From the NCBI GenBank assembly GCA_016713525.1, contig JADJOZ010000033.1, positions 620,001 to 684,000 of the forward strand: 64,000 nt of DNA, read 5' to 3'. The notes beneath the pieces were generated by a model. The model ran no database searches. It saw only the letters and a list, made by a program, of their open reading frames with translations, and was not told the origin of the DNA. Shown here in pieces: positions 1-9,052 of the stretch (position 1 is the first letter of the stretch; every line of letters starts with the position of its first letter). The DNA is from Bacteroidota bacterium. GTDB taxonomy: Bacteria; Bacteroidota; Bacteroidia; AKYH767-A; OLB10. The translations under genes were made by a program, and so were the position numbers.

Positions 1-1061
1 ATCGGTGATGATGTCTGTCCGCTGACCCCGCGCACATCGGTAACTGTTAATGTTGATGTAATCCCTCCAGTTTTAGTATCTGCTTCTGGCCCCACAACTT
101 TCTGTGCCGGTGGTAATGTTCAGCTAACAGCAAGCACTGGGAGTTCGTATGCTTACCAATGGAAAAAATATGGTAATCTGATTTCAGGTGCTTCTGATAC
201 TGTTTATGCTGCATCGGGGACTGGCACATATAAAGTTACTGCTACTTCTTCATCCGGATGTTCCCGTAATTCCGGAAATACTTTTGTTGTTGTAAATCCA
301 TTACCACCTGCAAATATTACTGCAACCGGCAATACATCATTTTGTGTCGGCGACAGTGTAAAACTCGAAGCGAATAGTGCAACAGGTTATTCGTATCAAT
401 GGAAAAAGTACAGCAATGATATTGCAGGTGCCGTAAGTCAGCAGTATGTAGCTCAAGCAGCAGGTCAGTATAAAGTCAGGATAACAGATGCAAATGGTTG
501 TTCCAGAAATTCGAATTCCATTTTGATTTCTCTTTTGCCATCACCACCTGCTTCAATATTTGCAGGCGGCGCGCTTTCTTTTGTGATGGTGACAGCGTTT
601 TGCTGCGTGCTAATTCCGGAATAGGAATAAGTTACCAATGGCGCAAAGGTTCATCTTATATCGCCGGGGCAACATCTGATGAGTATTATGCAAGAACCAC
701 AGGAAACTATAAAGTGACTGTTACAGGAGCAAATGGCTGCACTAAAAATTCAAATGTTTTGTCAGTTACTATTGTGTGCAGAGAAGTACATGCTTCAGAA
801 CAAAATGATTTATTTACAGTTTATCCAAATCCCGGCGCAGGGAATTTTAATATTAAATTGAACGAAATACCACGTTCTGATTTTGAGTATGTTGTGTTTG
901 ATCAACGTGGTGCAATAATAACAAAAGGAATAATAAATGCCGGTAACTTTGGAAGTATCGCTTTACCGCATATATCGTCAGGTGTGTATTTGTTATCGAT
1001 TTCCGGTGCTGAAAAAAATCAAAATTTCAGAATTGTTTGTATCCCCGATTATCAACATTAG
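1..1061 (+). CDS. Ig-like repeat T9SS surface protein, 3' part
   Basis: The 5' end lies outside the window. Frame 1 is open from base 1 and encodes roughly 80-residue repeats, each with a FCxGxxV start, a YQWKK core and a YKVxxTxxxGCSRNS end, typical of the Ig-like/PKD-like modules of Bacteroidota adhesins. The frame switches by -1 in a T run at 579-582; reading continues in frame 3 into one more module and a type A T9SS sorting domain (FTVYPNPGAGNFNI, then SSGVYLLSI). One missing T restores a continuous gene, so the break is probably a sequence error. The protein would be secreted and anchored at the cell surface; its ligand is unknown. It belongs to the same module family as the genes at 19832-21385 and 21727-23542. 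Confidence 0.8.
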
Positions 1062-1064
1062 TTT

Positions 1065-1298
1065 ATGGCTTCAGTTAAATTAATTTTTTTTTCAGCTGCA
1101 GCCGAAGCCACCGGATTCAGTGAGCAGCAAGTAATTTCAATTGATACAGCTGCAGTGCGAAAAAACCTGAATGAGAAGTTTCCCCAGCTGGGAAAATTAA
1201 ATTATGCGATTGCTGTAAATCATAAATTAGTTAACGCTAATTTCATACTCTCCGACGGTGATATAGTTGCTATTTTACCACCTTTTTCGGGTGGCTGA
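1065..1298 (+). CDS. moaD: MoaD, molybdopterin synthase sulfur-carrier subunit
   Basis: A 77-residue beta-grasp protein ending in the diagnostic LPPFSGG. The C-terminal Gly-Gly is adenylated by MoeB and thiocarboxylated, and the sulfur is passed with MoaE onto cyclic pyranopterin monophosphate. It starts only 3 bases after the stop of the preceding T9SS gene and is the first gene of a Moco operon on the same strand. Length fits the family (about 75-85 residues). The match rests on size, the GG tail and context with moaA, moaE and moeB. Confidence 0.9.
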   Translation: MASVKLIFFSAAAEATGFSEQQVISIDTAAVRKNLNEKFPQLGKLNYAIAVNHKLVNANFILSDGDIVAILPPFSGG

Positions 1299-1320
1299 GA
1301 TGTTTTATCTTTTTTATATG

Positions 1321-1328
1321 TAATTTTG
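1321..1328 (+). promoter_or_regulatory. Candidate Bacteroidota -7 element upstream of moaA
   Basis: TAATTTTG matches the Bacteroidota -7 consensus TAnnTTTG and lies 46 bases before the moaA start, in the only sizeable gap (76 bases) among the first Moco genes. No clear -33 TTTG is seen at the right spacing, so this is only a candidate internal promoter. Confidence 0.3.
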
Positions 1329-1374
1329 GGAAGCAGCGATTCACCTTCCTGCATTAAATCAATAATTTAGCTCC

Positions 1375-2379
1375 ATGCTCCAAGATCAATTTGGACGAAT
1401 ACATGACTACCTGAGAATCAGTCTGACAGACCGGTGCAACTATAAATGTTTGTACTGTCTGCCTCAGCCTGAACATAGCATTAATGGAATCAAGGGGGAG
1501 TGTATTTCACACGGTTCGGATCAAATGACCGCCAATGAAATAATTTCGCTTGCAAAGATATTTATACAAGAAGGTGTAAAAAAAATTCGGATAACGGGTG
1601 GTGAGCCGCTGGTAAGAAAAGATGCATCCATGATTATCAGGGAACTTGGAATGACGGGAACGAAATTGGTCATAACAACCAATGGATCCAGAATACATCA
1701 TTTTATGGATGTTTTTAAGGAAGCCGGGATCAATTCTATCAATGTCAGTCTCGATTCTCTTAACAGGGATTTGTTTCATAAACTCACTCAAAGGGATGAC
1801 TTTATACAGGTAAAAAATAACATCCGGTTATTACTCGACCAAAACTTTCATGTTAAAATCAATATGGTGGTGATGAACGGTTATAACGAGAATGAACTTG
1901 CTGATTTTGTTGAGTGGACTAAAGACGCACCTGTACATGTGAGGTTTATTGAATTTATGCCCTTCCCGGGAAATAAATGGCAACCCGACCGTGTGATACA
2001 TGCCGGAGAAATGCTGGATATAATAGCCCGAACGCATACCGAAATTATTAAATTGGAAGATGGTGTACACGATACAACAAAAAAATATCAGATTAAGAAT
2101 TTTACAGGGACATTTTCTATAATCACTACCATGAGCGAACCATTTTGCGGTGGATGTAACAGATTGCGACTGACATCAGATGGAAAAATGCGAAATTGTT
2201 TATTCAGCAAAACAGAAACGGATTTGTTGAGTGCGCTCCGTTCCGGTGAAGATGTTTCCTTGTTAATTCGATCATGTTTAGCAGGTAAACATTTCCAGCT
2301 TGGAGGCAACAGTGGTGATAATTGGGGTCTTGAAGAAACATCCTCGCATCGCAGGTCTATGATGGGAATAGGAGGATAA
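1375..2379 (+). CDS. moaA: MoaA, GTP 3',8-cyclase
   Basis: A radical-SAM enzyme of 334 residues that, with MoaC, converts GTP to cyclic pyranopterin monophosphate, the first step of Moco synthesis. The N-terminal CxxxCxxC cluster site is at residues 21-28 (DRCNYKCLYC), followed by the SAM-binding TGGEPL motif. The second, substrate-binding [4Fe-4S] site is C-terminal (CGGCNRLRLTSDGKMRNC). The conserved Gly-Gly at the extreme C terminus is present (MMGIGG). Length is normal. The gene is 2 bases from moeA, indicating one transcript. Confidence 0.96.
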   Translation: MLQDQFGRIHDYLRISLTDRCNYKCLYCLPQPEHSINGIKGECISHGSDQMTANEIISLAKIFIQEGVKKIRITGGEPLVRKDASMIIRELGMTGTKLVITTNGSRIHHFMDVFKEAGINSINVSLDSLNRDLFHKLTQRDDFIQVKNNIRLLLDQNFHVKINMVVMNGYNENELADFVEWTKDAPVHVRFIEFMPFPGNKWQPDRVIHAGEMLDIIARTHTEIIKLEDGVHDTTKKYQIKNFTGTFSIITTMSEPFCGGCNRLRLTSDGKMRNCLFSKTETDLLSALRSGEDVSLLIRSCLAGKHFQLGGNSGDNWGLEETSSHRRSMMGIGG

Positions 2380-2381
2380 TT

Positions 2382-3590
2382 ATGGGAAAAGCATTTATGA
2401 TTTCATTTGAAGAGGCAAAGGAATTAATTCTGAAAGAAATTCCATTAGCGAAAATCGAAAATTATGAAGTGAGTGCCTCCCAGGGTTTGATTGCTGCTGT
2501 GAGCATTTTGAGTCCGATCGATTCGCCACCATTTAATCAGGCTGCTGTCGACGGTTATGCTTTCCGGATAAAAGATCTGAAAAAATTTAGAAGCTTAAAA
2601 ATCTGCGGTGAATCAACTGCAGGAAAAATATTTGACGGCAAATCTGAATCCGGAAGTTGTATTCGCATTTTTACCGGTGCAGCTGTGCCCGATAGTCTCG
2701 ATACAGTTGTTATGCAAGAGCATGTTACTGTAAGAAAGGATGAGATGATCCCTGATGATGGAAATATAACCAGAGGAAGCAATATTCGTTACAGAGGTTC
2801 ACAAATCAGAAAGCGTGAGATTGCCATTCCGAAATTTGAGAGAATATCATCCGGAAGTATTGGTCTCTTATATTCACTTGGGATAACTACCATTCGTTGT
2901 TTCAAAAAACCGGATATTGCAGTTATTGTCACAGGGAATGAATTGATTGCTCCCGGAAAAGATTTGCAGGAGGGCACTATTTATGAATCCAATTCTTTTA
3001 TGCTAAAGTCGGTTTTAAATGAACATGGGTTTGAAGATATTTCCATTTTTCATGCTGCTGATAATTTGCAGAACACAATAGACATTTTTAAAGAAGCTTC
3101 AAAGGAGCATGATTTTGTTTTGTTTACCGGTGGTATAAGCGTTGGCGATTATGATTTTGTCGGGAAAGCACTCAGCAATCAGAAGGTACAAGCGGTTTTT
3201 TACAAAGTAAAACAAAAACCTGGCAAGCCAATTTATTTTGGTATGAAAAATAAGAAAGCAATTTTCGGATTACCCGGAAACCCTGCTTCTGTGATGGTTT
3301 GTTTTTATGAGTATGTGCTGCCTGCCTTATATCGTTCAATGGGTTATCCGACGCCATTTGCGAAGGAAATGCAGTTGCCTGTCAATGGTAATTATTCTAA
3401 AAAAAGTGGTATGGTTCATTTTTTACGAGCTTACACCGACCTGAGAACAGTGACTATTCTGGAAGGTCAGGAGTCCTATAAACTGCTTTCGTTTTGTAAA
3501 GCAAATTGTATAGTGGTAATTGATGAAGAAGTTGTTGAGGTCAGAGAAGGAGATATCGTTCGGGTTCAAATGGTGAATCATTTAAACTAG
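2382..3590 (+). CDS. moeA: MoeA, molybdopterin molybdenumtransferase
   Basis: A 402-residue protein that inserts molybdate (or tungstate) into adenylated molybdopterin. Visible family motifs are PPFNQAAVDGYA near residue 48, GAAVPDSLDTVVMQE near 105, VTGNEL near 185, FTGGISVGDYDFV near 250 and GLPGNPASVMVCF near 305. The order matches MoeA domains III, II (MogA-like fold) and IV. An in-frame ATG at 2397 (MISFEEAKELI) is an alternative start, since many homologues begin close to that motif. The neighbouring moaA and TSUP genes are 2 and 4 bases away. Confidence 0.95.
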   Translation: MGKAFMISFEEAKELILKEIPLAKIENYEVSASQGLIAAVSILSPIDSPPFNQAAVDGYAFRIKDLKKFRSLKICGESTAGKIFDGKSESGSCIRIFTGAAVPDSLDTVVMQEHVTVRKDEMIPDDGNITRGSNIRYRGSQIRKREIAIPKFERISSGSIGLLYSLGITTIRCFKKPDIAVIVTGNELIAPGKDLQEGTIYESNSFMLKSVLNEHGFEDISIFHAADNLQNTIDIFKEASKEHDFVLFTGGISVGDYDFVGKALSNQKVQAVFYKVKQKPGKPIYFGMKNKKAIFGLPGNPASVMVCFYEYVLPALYRSMGYPTPFAKEMQLPVNGNYSKKSGMVHFLRAYTDLRTVTILEGQESYKLLSFCKANCIVVIDEEVVEVREGDIVRVQMVNHLN

Positions 3591-3594
3591 TAAC

Positions 3595-4332
3595 ATGATG
3601 GATGTAGTTCTAAGTTTTCTTCCGCTCATTTTCTTTTTGATAGCCTTGCTCTATTCATCAGTTGGGCATGGCGGAGCAAGCGGCTATCTGGCAATTATGG
3701 GATTGCTTCATATGGTTCCTGAAACTATGAAACCTGCCGCCTTACTTATGAATGTATTTGTTTCTATGATAGCATTCATAAGATTTAGTGGAGTAACAGA
3801 ATTGCCAAGGGGATTTTTTATCTCTCTGGTTGTCGGTAGCATGCCTGCAGCATTTTTTGGTGCAATGATTCCGGTTTCTGATGAAGTTTACCGGAAAATT
3901 TTGGGTGTGATGATTTTAATTGCTGCCATTCGGTTAACGGGGTTTTTTAATGTGCCTGAAAGGGTTATTCAGGTTCCGGAAGGATATATTGCCGTTCTTG
4001 TTGGTTTAGCTATCGGAATAGTTTCTGGAATCACTGGCATTGGTGGTGGAATTGTTTTAAGTCCGTTATTGTTAATTATGGGTTGGGCGGGACTCAAACA
4101 AACTGCACTCATATCGGCGTTATTTATTTTTTTAAATTCCATTTCCGGCCTGTTAGGTTTAGCAATGACCGGATTTTTACCTGATATGGAGATTCTTTAC
4201 TGGACTATTGCGGCTTTTTGTGGTGGACTGGTAGGCTCCTGGATTGGTAGCAGAAAGTTGCCTCCGGCAATGATGAAAAAAGTGCTTGCCATGGTCTTGA
4301 TATTTGCCGGAATAAAGCTTATCTTGCAGTGA
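3595..4332 (+). CDS. TSUP-family (TauE/SafE) membrane transporter
   Basis: A 245-residue integral membrane protein with about seven to eight hydrophobic segments and the duplicated TSUP signature: SSVGHGGASGYLA at the N-terminal half and GITGIGGGIVLSPLL at the second half. TSUP proteins export sulfite, sulfoacetate or other small organosulfur or carboxylate anions. Its place between moeA and mobA suggests it handles an anion linked to the pathway, for example a sulfur oxyanion, molybdate-related species or formate; the substrate cannot be read from sequence. The stop is separated from the mobA ATG by one base, implying coupling. Confidence 0.85.
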   Translation: MMDVVLSFLPLIFFLIALLYSSVGHGGASGYLAIMGLLHMVPETMKPAALLMNVFVSMIAFIRFSGVTELPRGFFISLVVGSMPAAFFGAMIPVSDEVYRKILGVMILIAAIRLTGFFNVPERVIQVPEGYIAVLVGLAIGIVSGITGIGGGIVLSPLLLIMGWAGLKQTALISALFIFLNSISGLLGLAMTGFLPDMEILYWTIAAFCGGLVGSWIGSRKLPPAMMKKVLAMVLIFAGIKLILQ

Positions 4333-4333
4333 A

Positions 4334-4909
4334 ATGTTAAAATTGTCAGATGCTACTGCTGTCCTCCTTGCCGGTGGGAAATCTTCCCGGATGGGCAGCG
4401 ATAAAGGATTGGTAGAATTCCGAAAAAAACCAATGGCATCCCATATTCTGGAAGTACTTAAAACACTTTTTTCGAATATTATTTTAATAAGTAATAACGA
4501 TAGTTATAAGGATTCAGGATATCAGGTTTTCCCTGATTCTATAACTGATAAAGGACCTGCGGGGGGGATTGTTTCGGCCATTGAACATGCAAATTCTGAA
4601 TGGATTTTTGTAGTAGCCTGCGATATGCCTTTCATTACTATGGAAGCAATTTTAAAATTGTATGATGCTAAAAACGATTCTGAAATTTGTCTGCCCTTAA
4701 CAAAAGATGGAATTGAACCATTATGTGGCTTTTACCATTCTTCCATTCACAAAAAGTTAGTTGAATTGATACATAGCGATATTTTAAAAATGCAATTGAT
4801 CGTTAAGAAGTTCAATTTAAAGTTAGTTGAGTTCGATTACGCTGAAAAATTATTTCTGAATTTTAATACCAGGGCAGATCTTGAAGCCTGGAAAGAATAT
4901 GGAGCTTAA
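4334..4909 (+). CDS. mobA: MobA, molybdenum cofactor guanylyltransferase
   Basis: A 191-residue nucleotidyltransferase that transfers GMP from GTP to Mo-molybdopterin, producing the MGD cofactor needed by the DMSO-reductase-family formate dehydrogenase encoded downstream. The GTP-binding signature LLAGGKSSRMGSDKG is at residues 11-25; the metal-binding region VVACDMPFI follows near residue 95. Length is typical. The 3' end overlaps the moeB start by 11 bases. Its presence shows that the client enzyme uses bis-MGD rather than plain MPT. Confidence 0.94.
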   Translation: MLKLSDATAVLLAGGKSSRMGSDKGLVEFRKKPMASHILEVLKTLFSNIILISNNDSYKDSGYQVFPDSITDKGPAGGIVSAIEHANSEWIFVVACDMPFITMEAILKLYDAKNDSEICLPLTKDGIEPLCGFYHSSIHKKLVELIHSDILKMQLIVKKFNLKLVEFDYAEKLFLNFNTRADLEAWKEYGA

Positions 4910-6034
4910 CGAACAGGAAAAATTACGCTATAGCCGCCACCTGATGCTGCCTGCATTTGGCAGTGGTGGTCAATTGCTATTGAAACAAGCTAAAATATTG
5001 GTTATAGGAGCTGGTGGACTAGGATCGCCGGTATTAAGCTATCTGGCTGCTGCAGGAATAGGAATTATAGGAATCGTAGATTTTGATATTGTTTCATTAA
5101 GTAATTTGCAACGGCAGGTTTTATTTCAAACCAATGATGTAGGCGCGTTAAAATGTGAAGTTGCTGCAAAGCATTTGCAGGCAATTAATGATCATATTTC
5201 AGTGCTCACTTTTCCTGAAAGATTAACCAATCAGAATGCCGATGGTATCATCCGAAATTTTGATCTGATAATTGATTGCACCGATAATTTTGAATCCCGC
5301 TACCTGATTAATGATGCTTGTGTGTTGCTTGAAAAACCTTTTATTCATGGTTCGGTAAACCGGTATGCCGGTCAGTTTGCGCTGTTCAATAATGTACTTG
5401 AGAATGGAAAACGTGGGGCAACATACAGATGTATTTTCCGCATCCTCCTGAACCCGGAAGTGTACAAAGTTGTCATGAACAAGGTGTATTAAATACTTTA
5501 CCGGGCTTAATTGGCATGATGCAGGCTCATATTGCACTTAAGTGGCTTGCAAAAATCGGAACATTTGAAAGAACAATGCTCCACTATTTTGATGGCAATT
5601 CATTTGATTGGAATCAAATTGTGATAGAAAGAAATGATCAGAGTTGGCCTGGATTTCCCGTTGATCTTCCTGCGTTTTTAAATTACAATTATGAAGATTA
5701 CTGTTCCGAGTACTCATCACATCAGGAACTAAATTCCAACAACCTGAAGCATTGGATGGAGCTTCAGCAAACTACTCAGATAATTGATGTGAGACAACCC
5801 GGCGAACGGCCAGTTATAATTTCCAACCACGTAAAATTAATTCCGTTGGAACAACTGGAAGCAAAGGCCAGTGATCTGCGGCCTGAAATACCAACTTTGC
5901 TGGTTTGTGCATCCGGATACAGAAGTAAAATAGGGGCAGATATTTTGTTCAAGAAATTTGGGTTTGCTGAAGTCAAAAGCCTGGTCGGAGGCGCACAAGT
6001 ATTAAACGAATATTTAAAGGGGGAAATGCCATGA
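4899..6034 (+). CDS. moeB: MoeB/ThiF-type E1 adenylyltransferase with C-terminal rhodanese domain (frameshifted)
   Basis: It activates the MoaD C terminus as an acyl-adenylate for sulfur loading. The ATP site is VIGAGGLGSPVLSYLAAAG near residue 34; LSNLQRQVLF and DCTDNFESRYLIND follow. A -1 shift in the T run 5434-5437 splits the frame just after ATYRC; restoring one T gives CIFPHPPEPGSVQSC, the expected family reading. The C-terminal 100 residues form a rhodanese domain with catalytic Cys in VCASGYRS, probably the sulfur donor. The first Cys of the CYxC zinc pair is Thr and no second CxxC pair is visible, so structural zinc is probably absent. ATG 4899 was chosen because it directly precedes the conserved LRYSRHLMLP. 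Confidence 0.88.
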
Positions 6035-6483
6035 AAGAACACAAGAAAAAAGAGGTTTTTATTGAAGGGCCGGTATCGCCTGAGAAAATTGCAACCAGTA
6101 TTGCCGGACACAGTAACCAAACAGGAATAGGCGCTCATAGTATTTTTTTAGGTCAGGTAAGGGCTGATATAATTGATAATCAGGAAGTTATTGCAATAGA
6201 TTACACTTGTTACAAAGAAATGGCAGATGAGATACTCTTTTCTATCAGGGAGGAGACTTTTTCAAAATTTCAATTATCTTGCATGCATATTTATCATTCT
6301 TTAGGACTGGTGAAGACAGGAGAAATTTCATTGTTTGTCTTTACTTCCTCACGTCACCGTAAAATGGCTATTGATGCTTGTGCATTTGTAGTTGAAGAGA
6401 TTAAAAACAAGGTCCCTGTATGGGGTAAAGAAATATTGAATGATAATTCCCATTCCTGGAAGCAAAATACAAGTACCAACTGA
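6031..6483 (+). CDS. moaE: MoaE, molybdopterin synthase catalytic subunit
   Basis: A 150-residue large subunit of MPT synthase, transferring sulfur from MoaD thiocarboxylate to cPMP. Recognisable family segments are GAHSIFLGQVR near residue 38, YKEMADE, the conserved HSLGLVKTGEIS, SSRHRKMAIDAC and the catalytic-lysine region IKNKVPVWGKE. The ATG overlaps the moeB stop (ATGA), so the two are translationally coupled. The C-terminal tail after WGKE is about 17 residues, a normal length. Confidence 0.95.
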   Translation: MKEHKKKEVFIEGPVSPEKIATSIAGHSNQTGIGAHSIFLGQVRADIIDNQEVIAIDYTCYKEMADEILFSIREETFSKFQLSCMHIYHSLGLVKTGEISLFVFTSSRHRKMAIDACAFVVEEIKNKVPVWGKEILNDNSHSWKQNTSTN

Positions 6484-6494
6484 ACAACCAACTT

Positions 6495-8179
6495 ATGATA
6501 ACCACTGAAAATCTAACTGATCTTGAAATTGCAACACGCGCTGATATTAAGTCAATTCGTGATATTGCCAGAAAACTGAATATTGATACAGAGTTATTGG
6601 AACAATACGGAAAATATAAAGCGAAACTTCCACTTTCCATCATTGATGAAGCGAAAGTAGCGAAGTCGAATTTAATTCTTGTATCGGCAATTAATCCAAC
6701 ACCTGCAGGGGAAGGAAAAACTACTGTTTCGATAGGACTGACAGACGGATTGAATAAAATCGGGAAGCAGGCAATGGTGGTTCTGAGGGAACCATCGCTA
6801 GGACCAGTGTTTGGAATGAAGGGTGGAGCTGCCGGAGGTGGATATTCTCAGGTAATACCCATGGTCGATATTAATCTGCATTTTACAGGTGATTTTTCTG
6901 CAATTGAAAAAGCGAACAATTTACTTGCCGCTTTAATCGATAATAATATTCAAAGCAAATCACGCACACTGAATATTGATCCCCGTACGGTGGTCTGGAA
7001 GCGTGTAATGGACATGAATGATCGCGCACTTCGTCATATTATCATTGCAATTGGCGGAAGTTCGAATGGTATTCCCCGTGAAGATGGATTCAATATTACC
7101 GCTGCTTCTGAGGTAATGGCAATCATTTGTCTGTCGAAAGATTTCAGTGATCTGAAAAAACGTCTTGGAAATATTTTCATCGGATACACGTTTGATAAGA
7201 AACCGATTTATGCACGTGATCTGAAAGCAGAAGGTGCCATGGCTATTTTGCTCCGCGATGCCATTAAACCCAATCTGGTTCAAACACTGGAAGGAAATCC
7301 TGCAATCATTCACGGCGGGCCATTTGCCAATATTGCACAGGGAACCAATAGTATCATTGCAACAAAAACTGGCATGTCACTATGTGATTATGTTGTAACA
7401 GAAGCCGGATTTGGTGCCGATTTAGGAGCTGAGAAATTTTTGGATATTAAATGTCCCGTAGGTGGCTTAAAACCAAAAGCGCTCGTACTTGTTGTTACTG
7501 TAAGAGCACTTCGTCACCATGGCGGTGCTAAAAAGGAAGAGTACAATACACCTAACATGGAATATATTCGTAAGGGTTTTCAGAATGTTGCCAAACATAT
7601 CGAGAATTGCAAGAAATTCGGTTTGACACCCGTTGTTGCAATCAACAGTTTCTTTTCTGATTCAGATGAAGAAGTGAAATATATTGTTGATGAATGTGCA
7701 AAAGTTGGTGTTCAGGCTGTTTTGTCGAAAGGGTGGGGACAAGGTGGTGAAGGCACTAAAGATCTTGCCAAAGCCGTTGTTGATGTAATCGAAAAGGAAC
7801 AAATAGCTATCATCCACTGTATGATTGGAGTCTTCCAATTGATGAGAAAATTAAGAAAATTGCTCTCGAGATTTATGGTGCCGATGATGTAACATATAGT
7901 GTTAAAGCAATCAGCCAACTCAAAGAGTTCGTAAAACTGGGAGTTAATGGATTCCCGGTTTGTATGGCTAAAACTCAGAAGTCATTTTCGGATGATGAAA
8001 GTAAAACGGGCAGACCAACCGGATTTAAAGTTAATGTCCGCGAATTTGAACTTGCTGCCGGAGCCGGATTTGTTGTTCCTATTCTTGGTGAAATGATGCG
8101 GATGCCGGGTTTACCTGCCATCCCTGCTTCCGAAGGAATGGATATTGACGATGAAGGAAATATTACAGGACTATCATAA
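6495..8179 (+). CDS. fhs: Fhs, formate--tetrahydrofolate ligase (frameshifted)
   Basis: It catalyses ATP-dependent formylation of tetrahydrofolate with formate, linking the formate locus to one-carbon biosynthesis. The P-loop region is TPAGEGKTTVSIGL near residue 70, followed by LREPSLGPVFGMKGGAAGGG and the GGLKPKALVLV region. The main frame ends early at 7892 after a -1 shift in the AAA run at 7801-7803; with one A restored the protein continues YHPLYDWSLPIDEKI and FPVCMAKTQ to the usual C terminus TMPGLP-like block (RMPGLPAIPASEG), about 561 residues in total, the family length. The break looks like a sequence error. Moco genes lie upstream and fdhD downstream. Confidence 0.93.
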
Positions 8180-8225
8180 TGTGCTGGTGTATTTTCTGAT
8201 TTCAGAATATCATAAATAAGCTTGC

Positions 8226-9047
8226 ATGAAAACAAATTCTTATAATGGTTTGCTTTACAATGATGGGAATTTTTCTCATGTAACCGATATGCTTGCCATT
8301 GAAGAATCTTTATCGATTGCAATTAATGAAGAGCCTTTTACTGTTACCATGCGTACACCGGGACATGAACTGGAATTAGTGCAGGGACTGTTATTTACGG
8401 AAGGAGTTTACCGGCAAAGATTAAATACCGATCAACTGCAAATTAATTCCAATGGATTAAAAGGATTTATTACTTCTCTGAATTTGGTTTTACCACAGGA
8501 GAATTTGCTAAAAGATTTCGCCTCTTCCAGAAATATTATTTCTGCATCTTCATGCGGATTGTGTGGAAGAACTTCATTCGAAGAAACACTTTCAACCAAT
8601 ACTATTAACGATGATGTTAAGATTGATCCCCGGATTCTGGAATATATGTTTGCCAAAATGTCAGAAGCTCAGCTTGATTTCAGATCATCAGGAGGAACTC
8701 ATGCTGCAGCAGCTTTTAGTATCGATGGAGAAATGATTGCCATATTCGAAGATATAGGAAGACACAATGCCGTTGATAAAGTAATTGGTTCGCTGGTCTT
8801 ACAACAAACACTTCCGAAAGCAAAATGCATTACAGTGAGTGGCAGAGTCAGCTACGAAATTGTAAATAAAGTACAAGCTGCCGGAATACCTGTTTTAGCT
8901 GCTGTTTCTGCACCATCTTCTATGGCTGTGGAAAATGCTGTTGCAGCAGGCATGACATTAATAGCATTCTGCAGAAGTAAGAAATTAACAGTTTACGCTC
9001 ATCCGGAAAGAATATTACAAACTGAATTTATTCTGAATAATAAATAA
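8226..9047 (+). CDS. fdhD: FdhD, formate dehydrogenase accessory sulfurtransferase
   Basis: A 273-residue protein that transfers sulfur from a cysteine desulfurase to the bis-MGD metal centre, required for active formate dehydrogenase. The sulfur-shuttling CxxC motif is visible in SSCGLCGRTS near residue 112. The conserved FEDIGRHNAVDKVIG (near 178), SGRVSYEIVNK and AVSAPSSMAVE blocks, which form the cofactor-binding surface, are all present. The gene sits 5 bases before the diaphorase subunit gene, as expected for an accessory factor co-expressed with its client. Confidence 0.96.
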   Translation: MKTNSYNGLLYNDGNFSHVTDMLAIEESLSIAINEEPFTVTMRTPGHELELVQGLLFTEGVYRQRLNTDQLQINSNGLKGFITSLNLVLPQENLLKDFASSRNIISASSCGLCGRTSFEETLSTNTINDDVKIDPRILEYMFAKMSEAQLDFRSSGGTHAAAAFSIDGEMIAIFEDIGRHNAVDKVIGSLVLQQTLPKAKCITVSGRVSYEIVNKVQAAGIPVLAAVSAPSSMAVENAVAAGMTLIAFCRSKKLTVYAHPERILQTEFILNNK

Positions 9048-9052
9048 AAGGG

